Source: Owenia fusiformis (lineage: Eukaryota; Annelida; Polychaeta; Sabellida; Oweniidae). Taken from it: a stretch of 64,000 nucleotides of DNA. The notes under the pieces are model-generated. The model had not been told where the DNA came from. It did not search any database and was given only the letters and a program-made list of their open reading frames with translations. Below, piece by piece: positions 13,115 to 26,900 of the stretch. A program made the position numbers and the translations under genes. How positions within the stretch are numbered: the first letter of the stretch is position 1; each line of letters starts with the position of its first letter. The DNA is taken from NCBI GenBank assembly GCA_903813345.2, contig CAIIXF020000001.1:24171915-24235914 (forward strand), given 5' to 3'.

Positions 13115-13786
13115 TAGTTCAACAAGTTAAACCCAATACCACGGCTTTCATTTATAATCTGAGTGTTCTTGTTGCCGTGGTTGGGTTTAACTTCCGTGCT
13201 ATGCTTTCAGTGGTTGCAAATTCTCACTATCAGTTATTAATAAAACGCGCATGAAATTATATGCGCTGCCATAGGCCATCATTAAAAAATTTTGCATCAA
13301 GGGCCGAATAGGCACGGATGTTAAACCTAGGGCGGGCCACAAGAAATGTCAGATAAGAAATAAGGCCCAGACTAGAGTCCATTTCACTGCTTCATTTCGT
13401 CAGTAGAACGGCAAAAATAAGAAATTGGGAGACCATTGTGCAATAATATATGGAAAAGTATATTCATAATGTACATGAATGACATTTGTATATCTTGGAT
13501 TGCTTCTAGTTTGGCTTATAAAGTGTGTGGCCTCTTATATTTGGATGTTTCTCTGCCATGTTATTTTCAATAAGATTAACATGGCTGAAATTCTTCAAAT
13601 TACAAGACGGCACAGGCTTATTGCACAAAAAACTAAAAAATCTGAAATATACAAATGTCATTCATGTACATTATGAATATACTTTTCCATATATTATTGC
13701 ACAATGGTCTCCCAATTTCTTATTTTTGCCGTTCTACTGACGAAATGAAGCAGTGAAATGGACTCTAGGTTTAACTTGTTGGACTA
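13115..13786. mobile_element. Inverted-repeat transposon with 9-bp target duplication, 672 bp
   Basis: Ends TAGTTCAACAAGTTAAAC and GTTTAACTTGTTGGACTA are inverted copies. ATGACCCTG flanks both sides (13106-13114 and 13787-13795). The interior block GTCAGATAAGAAA next to AGGCCC is shared with the element at 40351-41201. A second element is nested at 13375-13765. A 9-bp duplication fits Mutator-like or Merlin-like transposases, but no transposase is present. Confidence 0.82.
13375..13765. mobile_element. Foldback element, about 120-bp arms, nested in the 13115 element
   Basis: GAGTCCATTTCACTGCTTC at the left and its exact complement at the right; arms of about 120 bp enclose about 155 bp. TA on both sides suggests a TA target duplication, as in Tc1/mariner derivatives. 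A diverged fragment of the same end is at 16736-16805. Confidence 0.78.
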
Positions 13787-14943
13787 ATGACCCTGGAATG
13801 GTACGAAATATGCATGACACCCAACAGCTGATGATATGTGACAAAAGCCATTACTTCTTAAAATGTTATATGAAACCATACAGTATCCTGACATTTAACG
13901 ATTACCTAGAGTAAGAATTGGTGAATTGCCTGACAAGTGATCCCTCAGGTGGAAAAGCAATAGAATTCTAGGGAATGAAGAATTCTAATGCCAAGACGAA
14001 AGTACTGTTTGAGCAAAACATTATCAATCAATTCAATAAACCTGAATACAAATGCTAAAAAGATAACTGAAAAATAAAAGATATTGGTCCTGCTGTGTTT
14101 TCATTCAATTCAAGACGGTCTCTGAAAAAGGATTTTTTCTTTTTTTTTGAAGGTGATCTCATGTATGGTTTGTCAATTTCAGCCATATCAATCAGAGTGA
14201 AGATTATTAAAAACATCTTAGATAATTATGCTTCTGTAAAAATATATAAAAAATGTATATATTCTAAGCATGGTGATGCAAACTTACCGATATTTAGCAA
14301 AACTAGTCGGCGAAATTTTGTACAGTCCTGTCAGCCATCTTTGATCAATTTCAAATTTATGACGTCATGGACAGCAAGTGCGAGCAATAAGTTTGCGCAA
14401 ATATTGATTAGTCTATACCCGCCTAAGAGTTTATGCTGACGTTCACTTACCCTTGAACATATTACATCCCGGATCACATTCGACGTGCGGACATCAAACC
14501 TTTAAATATATTGATATGTATCTTACCGAATTTTAGACATGACATAGACATTTTCATGTTAGATTAATTCTGGACCCGGGATTTTGAAGAATCGGGCAAT
14601 GCCATATCATACGGTTCCCTAACCCAAATCTAATCAATATACCAAGCCGAGAATATTCAAGTAATGACTTGACATCAAAACTGCCTTTCATGTTAGACCT
14701 GAACTGTGAATCAATCATATTCCCAGACCCCAGGGGAAGATAGATACTATATTCCCGGGTAAGTTAAGTTCGCACATATAATATGCAATATTTGAATTAT
14801 GTGTAAAATCCATCAAAAAGGCATCTGTAATAACATGTTCATAACAAAAGCTATAGTTTAGAACAAATATAACTATCTGTTGAATTCTAGATGTTAAATT
14901 ATGCCTTTTAATGACAGTAATTTGATTTTCAATCTTCAATATC

Positions 14944-14954
14944 TCCCGCCAAAA
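14944..14954 (+). promoter_or_regulatory. PA2G4: E2F-type site in the PA2G4 promoter
   Basis: TCCCGCCAAAA is the reverse complement of the E2F consensus TTTGGCGGGA and lies 35 bp before the ATG. It is followed by ATTCTGGGAG at 14962, similar to ZNF143-type promoter sequence. No TATA box is seen. Binding is inferred from the consensus. Confidence 0.55.
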
Positions 14955-14988
14955 TTGTTGCATTCTGGGAGCCCATGTGTTTGTCAAA

Positions 14989-17900
14989 ATGGCGGATCAC
15001 GACTCTGATGATGAAGTGCAAACTATTGCTGAGGATATCGTTGTTACGAAGTACAAGATGGCAGCGAAACTTGTCAATGGTAAAGTTATTATCTTCTTCA
15101 ATTTTATGTTATCAATGGAAAAATAGGCTATTGCCGAAGTGCAATTTTTCAGCATAAAAACTTCTTTATTCTCTGAAACCACGTTTCAAAAATTTCATTT
15201 TCATTGTGCAATTCTTGTGTGGTTTCAGCAGCTACACTTACAATGTACAATTGGTGAAAAATAATAAACCATATGTTGAATTTTTTGATTGGGCAAAAAA
15301 GCTAATTATCTTTTTCCATGGCACCATTACGTTTTACATGAGTTTTACTTGGGGTTATTTTAGCCAATGTATTGAGAACATATGGTCAGTTATCCCGTTC
15401 CAGGACTATAGTCCTGTACGGAGCCAATACATTTGCCTGTACGATTACAACTTGGGAGAATTATCTACGCCCCTTCCACTTAAGAAACCTACCTCAATGC
15501 ATTCTAGAACTCAAAATGTAACTTCTAATATATTGGAACCGCCGATTGTCTGGGTTAGTTGGCAGAACGAGGTCTTTTTGTTTCTTATGGCTCTTTTGGT
15601 CGAAGTTCGATTAAGATGGCGGTTATAACGGAATTTCCCGAACTCTTCCGTAATAGCACGAACTTGGTTTTTCGTTACGTCACTTCCGTGTAAAATGGAT
15701 TTGTTTCGGGTAAGAGGGAATTTCGAAAATTTCGGACAATATTTTCAATATTTACTGCCATGTCGACATCCTATGCTCTTAACTGTATACCGAATGGTTA
15801 AACAATGTTTCTTACCGGAAACAAATCCATTTTACATGGAAGTGAAGTAACGAAAAACCAAGTTCGTGCTATTACGGAAGAGTTCGGGAAATTCCGTTAT
15901 AACCGCCATCTTAATCGAACTTCGACCAAAAGAGCCATAAGAAACAAAAAGACCTCGTTCTGCCAACTAACCCAGACAATCGGCGGTTCCAATATATTAG
16001 AAGTTACATTTTGAGTTCTAGAATGCATTGAGGTAGGTTTCTTAAGTGGAAGGGGCGTAGATAATTCTCCCAAGTTGTAATCGTACAGGCAAATGTATTG
16101 GCTCCGTACAGGACTATAGTCCGGGAACAGGATAAATGGTCAGTCTTGTCCAGTTCCTAAACTATAGTCCTGCGGGCATCCTTATATGTTGTGTGTATGA
16201 TTATAATATGAGAGAATTTGGCATGTGTAACTGCTACAAATAACATACCTGATCATAGATTCCTGAGTATTTCAGATTTTTTTCTGTAGGAGTTCTAATT
16301 TTTATTCTGTGAACCAGTTCATATGGTTGAAATAACGAAATAATGAAATGTTACCATGTGTCTACTTAGCAGTTTGTTCTATGTCAACCATCCTGCTAGG
16401 TTACATTGTGGAACTCCTCCAAACACGACACTGATGTGGTTTTGAAAAGGGTTTATCAACTTTGAAAATTTAATTTTCTTTGAAAATGTGACTTCTAGGT
16501 CGGGGAGGTTCCCCATAGACCCCATGTTGTAAAACTACAAAAAGTGAAATATCTTTTCTTGTGTTGGGCAGATAATATTTTCTTTTACTGGACATATTTT
16601 AATTTGTATAACTATCACATACATAAGGGTAATTTGAAAAGTGAAGCACTAAATCTGCTGCATATTCAAGTTTAAGGGAATTTTGTTATACCCTGCCATG
16701 GCGAAACTGGTAACTACCTACTCGCATCTGAGTAATTGTCTCCTGATTTCTTATTTTTGGGGTTCTACTTGTACTGACGAAATAAAACAGTGAAATGGGC
16801 TTTACTATTATGGAAGACTTTGGTAAATTCCGTTTAAACTAGCATCTTGATTAGAGCTGGCATCAAATGTCGGAATGGTCGATTGTCAGTCGAATGCTCT
16901 CTGCGACACCCATGTCGACACAACGCCTCTTGATCGACAGTCGGAATTCACAACATAATAAGCTATTTCCCTATGAATTAAAATCTTTGTTACTACCTGC
17001 TGTATGGTGTATTTTAGTTAAGTTTTACCGCCTACATTTTCAAATTTTCTTTTTTGTTTTGATCGACTTGCTGCTCTCGAATTAGGTCTCGGGGCCCCTC
17101 GAGATTTACCCTCGAGATTTATTTTCAATGGCTGCCCGGAAATAACAACAGAAATCGTAGTTTTATGTCTATTTATTGCTTTTTCGTCAAAGTCTGATAC
17201 TTAAACATGGTTAACATGTAAGTTAAATATAAAACATACAAGTGAGGATGACTATTGTGCATCGTATTGCTAATTACAAGCCTAGAAAATCTTAAATTCA
17301 GACGGATTTTCTTCAAATTTTTTTCATTTTTCTAATATTATTGGACCCGACAATGTCGATATCGTTGTCGATCGCGAGCTCCGACATGTCGACATTAAAA
17401 TCCTATTCGATGCCAGCTCTAATCTTGATATAAATTCACTCAAAAAATCAAAAAAAAAACTTGTTCTGCCAATAATCTCAGGCAGAGGATGTTATTTGCA
17501 TAATGAGGTATGTTATTTCACTGTGCAAGGCATGTCCCAAACTTCGAAATTGTAATATTATAAAGACAGAGTATACTTTAAGTCCCAGGACTACTAGTCT
17601 TGGTGTTGAATAACTTTGTCAAGCATTGAAAAAATACTAATTACTGTATGTATTTCATTTACAGAAATCCTAGAGCAAGTTTCAGCCAAGTGTGTAGAGG
17701 GAGCTAAGGTTTTAGAGCTATGTGAGTTTGGTGACAAGCTCCTAACTGATGGCACAGCCAATGTTTTCAAGAAAGAGAAAGAAATGAAAAAAGGTAATAG
17801 TATAAGCTAGTGTTGTCGCGATTAATCGATACATCGCGATATACATCGCAAAAGCTGATTCTGGCGATGCATCGATGTCTGAAACAAAACATCGATGTTT

Positions 17901-20900
17901 TTGAAAAAAATTAATTTGCTAAAAATCACCCTTTCTTATCTTATTTTGACGCAAATCGCTTACCTTTCTCATGTCTTATTTCATTTTCCAATGTTTCCTG
18001 ATATTCTTTCGCTTTAAAACTGTTTTAGCTATTCGAAATGAACCATTAATCTAAAAAAATTACTTTACTTTCATTTCACCTTTCTAGAAGTTCCCGGATG
18101 TACCGGATGTTCGGTATTTTAGTGCATTAGCGTTCGGTATTTCAGTGCACTTTTCTCTGACTTTTTCTCGATGTACATCGCGATGTGCATCGATGTTTAC
18201 TACTGAAAATTGCCGATGCATCGATGTACGATTATGGCACATCGCGACAACACTAGTATAAGCATATGAATTTTCACTTCAGGGGTACTAAGGTAGACTA
18301 TATCCTGTAGTCTGAATTTTTTTTGAACTTTGGAATGAAAATATCAGACTATAGCCCACATATATTAAATTTTGGGATTGAGCTAGCTTTATTCCCATTT
18401 GGCAATATGCTGTGTTACTTTTTGTAGCACTTAATTATACCTTAATACTGAAGAATACTTAATAGTGAAGTGAAAATTAATAATTTTATGCAGAAAATTT
18501 CATGTTTTTTTCTATTGGAAGGACATGATGATCAAAAGACCGAATTCTCAAGATATTCAGTCTATTGAATATAGACTAGGTACTTAGGCAAAGAAACAAA
18601 ACATAAGGAGAAAGATATGATAGTGCAATAACTGTATAGAAGTGAATATTTTACATCAAATCCATTCATTATAATAGTCAGCGACTCAACATCAGAATAA
18701 ACATCAGTGAAGACACATTATTATGCATATTATTAAGTTTATTACTAATATTACACATATGATCTTTTTTCAGGAATTGCGTTTCCTACCTGCATCTCTG
18801 TAAATAACCTCATCTGCCATTTCTCACCTCTCAGGAGTGAACCTGATGTTGTCTTGAAAAATGGTGATGTTGTAAAAATGTAAGTGATCAAATCAAGTTG
18901 AATGTTAAGTGATCTTTATATTCATCATCTTATTCCAGTACTAGTATTTAATCACGTGTAATTTATATATTGTAAGATTTACACAATGTATCAAAAGTAT
19001 TAATTCTTTTGCAATTCATGTAACTTAAAAACTAACAACCACTTTTCATATTTGATTTCTGTAGATTTAAAAGCTTGAATAATATCTTGAATGATAATTA
19101 TTATTATTTTTATTGTGATATTGCAGAGATCTCGGGGCACATATAGATGGCTTTGCAGCTGTTGTAGCACACACACTCGCCGTAGGTTCATCCAAGGTAA
19201 TATATGCTTTCATTATGGTTTTATTATCCTTTGAACGAAGGTCGGAGGGATATAGGGAACGCCTCCATCCGTCCGGGCAGTAACTCAAATACTGTTGGCC
19301 TGGTTTTGTTCATATTTTGTACACATATACCCTATGGGGGTAGAAGTTCTGCTCAAAAACCTATTTTCAAAATGGCCGCTTATTTAAAAATGGTGGCCAT
19401 TTTAACATGGGGTTGACTATTTACTTAGCATCGGGGTACCATCATGTATGTCACCATGGGGATAGGTACAATATGTAAAACTGTAATAGCAATATGTTTT
19501 GAATGTAAAAAATGCAGCAAACTCCTCGAGTCGAGGTCTCCAAGGCAAAAAAATTCCTGACCCTATCATATATCTGTTTATTATTCTGTTTATAACTGAT
19601 TCAAGAGTGTGGCACTGAACGAACCTATATGCCTATTTGTTATTTGTTTAGTTGTTGGTTGGGTAACATGTTTATGACGTCACAAATGATGCGAAGAATC
19701 TTTAACCCCGTCAATGCGAGAGCCGATTAAATCGGCTTTGACGTCACATTTGTGTTTGCGAGAGCCGATTAAATCGGCTCTGAAAAACCTTTGCTTCAGT
19801 GCTAAAGCCGATGAGATCGGCTCTACGTCATCCCCATGTAAACGGGGCTTCCCCTCAATAATTATGTAAGATATGCAGATCTTCACAAATAAACATGATA
19901 TTGTATGTCTAAAACAATAAATATTTCGAAACACTGTGCTTGTTTGTTCATTTTACTCAACTTGATCGAGTTTTTAAAAACAGAAAAAATAAAAACAAAT
20001 TTTCAAACAAATATTTGGCGGGAAAAATGGCGGCACTAAATGACGATGGCAGTGATTTTTATTGAGAGCTTATTTGATAGTGATTCTGATCTCTCTGGTG
20101 TCTGAAGCAAGTCAGATGATGATGGGGATATTCCCATACCCTGTAATCAGTGAAGATGCGTCCCTGGACCTCAGCAATCAAAGGAAAGATTACAATTTGA
20201 TAAGGTAAACAGCCCGGGAGGACCAGAAAAATTCCAGTCAAGATTTTTTTGAGTTGTGTCAATTATAATCGACATTGTAAGTTATCAGCTGAATTATTTG
20301 AACTGAATTATTTTCATTTAACTATTAGATGAATACTATTATCGAACAAATTTTATTTATAGTGAAAATAGAGCAAATAACATACTTGGGAAACTAAGTC
20401 ACATGACTTGATCATGGTGATCATGTGACATTCAAAATGGCGCCATCCAGGTTAAAAATGAACAAATTTGCTCTTCAATATATCGCATATTTTTGAGGGA
20501 TCATTGTCTTTTTGCAATGTAATGACACAGAGAAAGGTACTGTATGTATACCTGATAACAAATATTTATTGATTTTATGATATTTATGGCTCTATAGTGT
20601 CTAAACCACTAATGAACTGCAGAATTCATGAATATTTTTTCAATTTTATTTTGGATTTTTGATTTTCTTAATGTTTCTTTATCATTTCATTGTACTATTT
20701 CATTGCCATGGACAATGCAATACATATACTAGTATACCGAATACTCCTTTACAATGACGTGTATGGCTATGTACAATATCCATGCATCTAGAGCTGATAC
20801 CAAACTTTTTCAAAGACAAAAATGCAGTTGGGAATTACCGGGGGAATTACCTTCTTCTAAGGCCACTACATGTTATTGTATATCGTGAGAATTGGCTAGA

Positions 20901-23900
20901 GACCAACCATGGCCATCTTTACTTTCCAATATTGTCTTAATACATATCCCCTAAAATTTGTATGTTTTACATTTTTCTTCAAAATTCTCTTATTTTTAAC
21001 ATTGGGAAACCCTCACTTCAGCAAATCCACCTGTCATTTATTTATGTTCCAATCTGTATCAGATGTTTTTTAATTGAATTACAGTAATGTTGTATTTCAG
21101 TCCAGTTTTGCCTTAGTTATCCCACCTCGATTTATTTTTTTAATCCCGGCTTTGACTACAACCTAGTCAGTCACTGAATAAAGTGAAGAGCTATACTGTT
21201 GTGAACTTCATGTATAGCTGACAATATATGTTTTAGGAACCAGACCCAAAGCAAACAATACCAAATGCCGCATCAACGATATTTACTTTGATTAATACAT
21301 GGATGGAGTTTTGGATCATATGACTGCTGAAAGTGCAGTGTAATGTTATGCTGAACAACTGAAATGTACAGGTAGGCAATTAAACAGTGTTTCAGTGTTT
21401 ACCAATATTATTAGAGTATAGTACATAATTACAACTTATGTACATGTACAAGCTTTATAATATTGATTATAATTAATGTAGTATAGTACAATACAATATA
21501 CTGTTTTACAATATATTACAACATGTACAAAAGTGTTTAACAGTATATGTTCAGCATGGAGATCATATATGTACATCAAAAGGGATGTATCAATAATTTA
21601 TCTACTGTATTCATACAGGCAGTTATACAGTACCTGTACCTGTAACATGGGTGAAGCCAAACTTGAGACAGGTGAGGCTTTTGCCTCACCACCATCTTTC
21701 AGGAAAACATTTATTTGGACAATATGTGTATATTAAGTCTGTGAAGATAAAGGAAAGCACATTATTCTAGTATTGCCCCAATAAAATCAATTTGATCTCT
21801 GGAAGAGGCAGATTTCAGTATAAATATTTTTCTGAAATTTGCCTCATTTCCATTATGGCTACTCCCTTGTATATAGTAAATGTTATGTTATATAGAGATT
21901 ATTTAATGGGAGAGATGGTATATGAATTTTATTCTGTGGGAAAATATAATATTGGCCAAGGAAAATATCATATCGACCAAGGGCAATAGCCCAAGTGTCA
22001 AAGTGATATTCTTCGAGGTCAATATCATATTTTCTCAGGGAAAATATTAATATTCCAACACAACTGAAACTTTCGAATTTTTTTCTTTTGAAAAGTTTTG
22101 AATGTCATTACCCAATGATTGTGTGATATAAAATGATACAATTGAATTCATCATACAGATTAAAATTTTCAACTTTAGTTAGAACAAGTTTTAAAATAAT
22201 AAATAATTGGAAATCCCTGGGAATACATGTAGTTCTAATATCGGATCCAATACGGGATCTGATACAGGATTTTGCCTTTATTTATTTCCCAGGGAAAACA
22301 TGCTATTATAATTATGGAATAAATATTGATATACAATGATCTTTCCTTCACAGCACAAAGAGAAGAGGAGTAACTCAAAGATTGCAGTAGGCTATACAGC
22401 GGGAAAATACAGTACATCCATCCCTGAATGAAAGCCTTCATTGAGATGCTGCTAAATATCTAAATATGAGTTTGATACAGAAAGCAACACTGGAGTCATA
22501 TTGGACAAAAACAAGGTAATGATTTTTTATCACTGATGGCCAAGGGGAAAGGCAGGTGTCATTCTTAGCCTAAAGGCTGAAAGGCCATTTCTTTGTACTT
22601 TTCTTTGGCATTTTTGAAAAAAGTGGACCCAAAGCTCATTTATTTAAATTCAAGTCCCGCAAGTCAATTTCCAGAGCCAACCCTGAACATATGTGTATTG
22701 CCATTATTGTGACACTATAACCTTTTCATAAGATTAATTAGACTAATCAGAAGACTGATTATAGAGTATTTTATAGGTCATGTACAGAAACAGGGCACTA
22801 TGTAAAAAAAACAAAAACATTTTGTAATGTATGAATTCAAATCATGAAGTGATGATAAAAAGTACTGTATATGAAAAAATGAGAATTCGGCCCAAAATGA
22901 AAAATTTGTCTAAAATGAAGATTTTTGAAGGAAAAAGAATTTAATTTTAGAAAAGAAAATTCGAAAAATGAAAAATCATGATCCTAGGGAAATAAACCCC
23001 ATGTTCAATCCCTCCCAGTAAATAACCTCTATGCATTTTCTCATTATAGATGGAATCAGGCAACCCCCAGTGAGGAAAAAACTTTACGAGAGACCGATTT
23101 CAGCTGCTTTTGCGGTTCTGGCACATCAACAATAATGAGGTTGCAGTAGTTGAAGACAAGCCTGGCTGCGACCCCTATATCAAGGTCAGGTGCTTGGTTT
23201 CTGCATTCAACAGGAATTCTGCCATAATACTCTCCATGGAAACATTGCTCTGGATGAGGGGCTGGTCTCTATGAGCAATAGGTAAAATTTTTACCTGATA
23301 ACTTTCTGTGAAAATATGTAATACAAGACCCTATTTTTACACTTTTATATTTTGCTTTCACATTTAGAACATATTCACACCACAGGAAAAGTGCATTACT
23401 TTCCTGGTTAATGCCATATATCTTTAGACAAGTTACATGAAATAACTTTATTTTATTTTTTTCTTTGTTCCTCTCAGACATTTGATTTAGTTTACCCTGA
23501 AAACAGAAGAAGGGTACTACTGAAATTAAATCAACAAAAATCTATTTACTTTCTTATTGTTTCTAAGGTGGGATATGTCCTGAACATAGAATTCACTCAA
23601 ATAAGCACATGATGCAGTAAGATAATCACTGATTATAGGTAAAAATCAATATGTTGCGGGATATGCACTAAGTAGGAAGAATATTATATATTATTATATC
23701 ACTATCATATTCCTCACTCTCTGATTGGTCCATGCCCTACATGTGACTTAATAAACAAGCGATATTCATCTGTCACAACTTAGTCCAGTGTAATTTTGAT
23801 TGTATATATTCCGAGGGTACATTGTTATGATTAATTAGACATCAATAGTTTGTCATTCCATATATGTGAGTGAGGAATATAACAGTGAATAATAAAATAA

Positions 23901-26900
23901 ATATTTAATTCTATTTTCGGTGAATGCTTGTGACACTTTCACAAGATATTCAACTTGCACTTCGGGCTTCGCGAAATATCACTAGTGAAAGATGCCCAGG
24001 TATTCAACCTCAATAGAATTAAATATTTGTATATTATTTCTGACTGGTGTATATTGTAACTTCTAAACAGTAGAAAGAACATATTGAACAGACTCAGTGA
24101 AATACATGTCTCAAGAAAGAAATCATGGTACATAGATTTGTACAAAATATTTATTGAACATATAGCGCATTTTCTGAAACTCGGTCATATGATAAGTAAA
24201 ACTAATATTTGTTATACAAATGTTAATCAGATAATCATTAACATATTGCAGGATAACAATGATTTATGGGGACAGTGGATAGCACAGATCAAATGATCAC
24301 ACAGTGATGGATGAACTCCAATACTGTCAAAAAGTGGGCGTTGCAATACTCAGTTAAATGCTGCTAAACTCTTACATTGTATATGGAGCACACAGATACA
24401 GAAAAGACAATGCAAAGGTATGTAGTTTAAGAAAACTCATGTCAGCATGAGCTACAGGTATGGTCGAAACTGATCATTGAGAGGGTACCTTTGGTACATA
24501 CATGTACATATACTAGCTAATCTTTTCACTAGGTGTCGAGTTTGCAACTGTTCTGAACAGTTAGCTAGCCCCTTGACTGTCAAGTCTGATTATGAATTTC
24601 CATTACCCTCATATGGCAGTGTAATCATGTAACAAATGTATATTGTATCTTTTTTAAAGAAACTGATATAAAATGATTTTTTTTTCTTTAATTTTCTTTT
24701 AATCATTCAATCAATCACAATTTTGAATATACATCACAATATATATATCGATTTCAATGTAAGTGAACATTTATAAATAATATTATTGATGTTTGTATTC
24801 AGATACTCATTTATGATTGACCTGATTGAGGGCCTAGCAACTGCCTCCTGTCCTGCACTTTAGTTAATGCACTAAGCCATTGGCCAGGGATATTACCTGA
24901 CAACAAGAAAAGCAGTATGTTCTGTGTAGCCAGCTAGGGACCTGTCACCATTCCAGGACAGGAAATGTGGAAGGGGGTTCATTTGAAGTGTTTCTTCTAA
25001 ACAGCAAGAGTAGAGGATATGAGTTTGAGCAACTCCTGCTGGCAGACACATTGAACATGAATATATAGTAATACTATAGCTCAGAATATATAAGGGTTAT
25101 GTACTGGGAGGTTTTGGATATGGGGTTTATCCAGAGGGAGATATGCATATCTACCTGAGGGACCGTAGGGACCGAAGGTAGATGTGCATATCTCACGAGG
25201 GATGAACCCAGTATCCAAACCCACCGTACATAACTGCTTTATCCTATACCAAGTAGAGTTTTCAGGGGCATATGGCCATTTCAATAGTACAAGGTGTATG
25301 CAAAGTCATTTTATTGCATTTCCACTACTTACCGGAAGCGGGAAGATATGCACCGAAGTGGGAAGATATGCACCGAAGCTGGAGATATGGCGGGAGATAT
25401 GGAGGTTCTGGATATGGAAACCTCAAAATCAGGATACGGGATATATCTTACCAACTTATCTCCCTAAAACTCTACTTGGCATAGGATAAATCTCATTCAA
25501 TACCTTCTTCAACCAACAATCTGTAGGTTGAAATGTAAAAACGATGGGAAAAAATTAAAGGAAATTACAAGGGGCATAAATCAATCAATCTAAATGTCAA
25601 ATTTATATGACTGTAACTTTTCAATATAAATAATGAATAAAACAAACAAACAAACAAACTAAGCATGACTTGTCAAGTTAAACCATAATCTGTTGCCATG
25701 GTAACATACATTCATTGCCATAATGCCAACAATAAGTTAAAACTTTGAGCAGATTTTTTTGAGGATAGAATTGAAATCAATCTGGACGCTAGTGAACTAA
25801 TGTACTGTAAATTGCAAATTCTTACAAAATGTTACATCCACTTACCCATTGTCATGGTAACAGATATTGATATATGTATGTGTGAAATTCTCTTATCTTC
25901 TATACATGTATTGATCTAGAATGATTTAATTAACTTCATATTTATTATATTATGTATTGATATCAGTAGACAAAATAAGATACAAATGTAATAATTAATT
26001 GTTTTTGTAATACCACCAATATTTTGGTAAAAAATCAAGGATTTAGTAGAAAATGAGCTTTGATAAGATTATAAACGCTATGGTCGGCCGACGGTGCTAT
26101 GTATTGTTCCAGATATCATCTGAAAATGACAAATTCATGGGCAATTGTATTTTTGTCTAGTTTTTTGTCCTATTTTATAATTTATATTTGATTGCATGTG
26201 ATGTAGGGGCAAATGGATTAATTCATGATAACCTATGAATTGTATTTTACAGCGTTACTTTTCTAATAAGTAAAATGGCGGCCATATTGATGACGTCATA
26301 TCTAATTTGCATATTTGAATAATTTTTTCATAAAGATAATCATTTTAGCTTTCCAACGTTGTATCACACATGGTTCCTTCAGAAATAATGACAAAGTTAT
26401 GAAGTCAGATATACCGAGGCATAATTTTCTCTATTTTACCATGAAAAGTCTAGCACTGAGCCAAAAGCTCTTCATTCTTGAATTAGCAGCAAAATGAAAT
26501 ATTTGCCTTTTTTTGTAGCATTGATAGGGTTAAACCAATCAGTGAAGTCTATATTAATTGTTTGTCCAGTAACGCCATTTTACGACATTGCATAATTTTA
26601 GCTGATTTGGGCTTCATTTCACTTTATTTGAAAGACTTTTAAAAATATAATAATGAGTCAGTATTTTTTCTTATAAATATTAATATTTGAATTTGAGGTC
26701 AGTCCGAAAATTTGATCAACTGATTGAAATCACATTTTAAAGAGGTGAAGAAGTGAATAATTACAGGAGCAAACGTGATCAATGGTTCGAGATCTCCCGC
26801 AAAGTAGTCGCTACGCTCCTACTTTGCGCTGCCTTTGGCAGAGGAGACCTCGAAAAAAATTGTATAGGACATTAATAAAGCTAGAAATGTAGATATTAAA

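Larger units (their letters stand above)
19706..26529. mobile_element. Relic of a piggyBac-like transposon in PA2G4 intron 4
   Basis: TTAA at 19702-19705 is followed by CCCCGTCAATGCGAG. A matching inverted end, GCATTGATAGGG then TTAA (26530-26533), lies 6.8 kb away. Between them are broken piggyBac transposase fragments (see pseudogene entry), three copies of an AGCCGAT palindrome near the left end, and later insertions. TTAA target sites are specific to piggyBac-type elements. The ends match imperfectly, so the right boundary is tentative. Confidence 0.55.

Noticed and set aside
15206-16014. Open frames of 140 and 69 codons in PA2G4 intron 1
   Set aside because: They read through the arms of the long inverted repeat and match no family.
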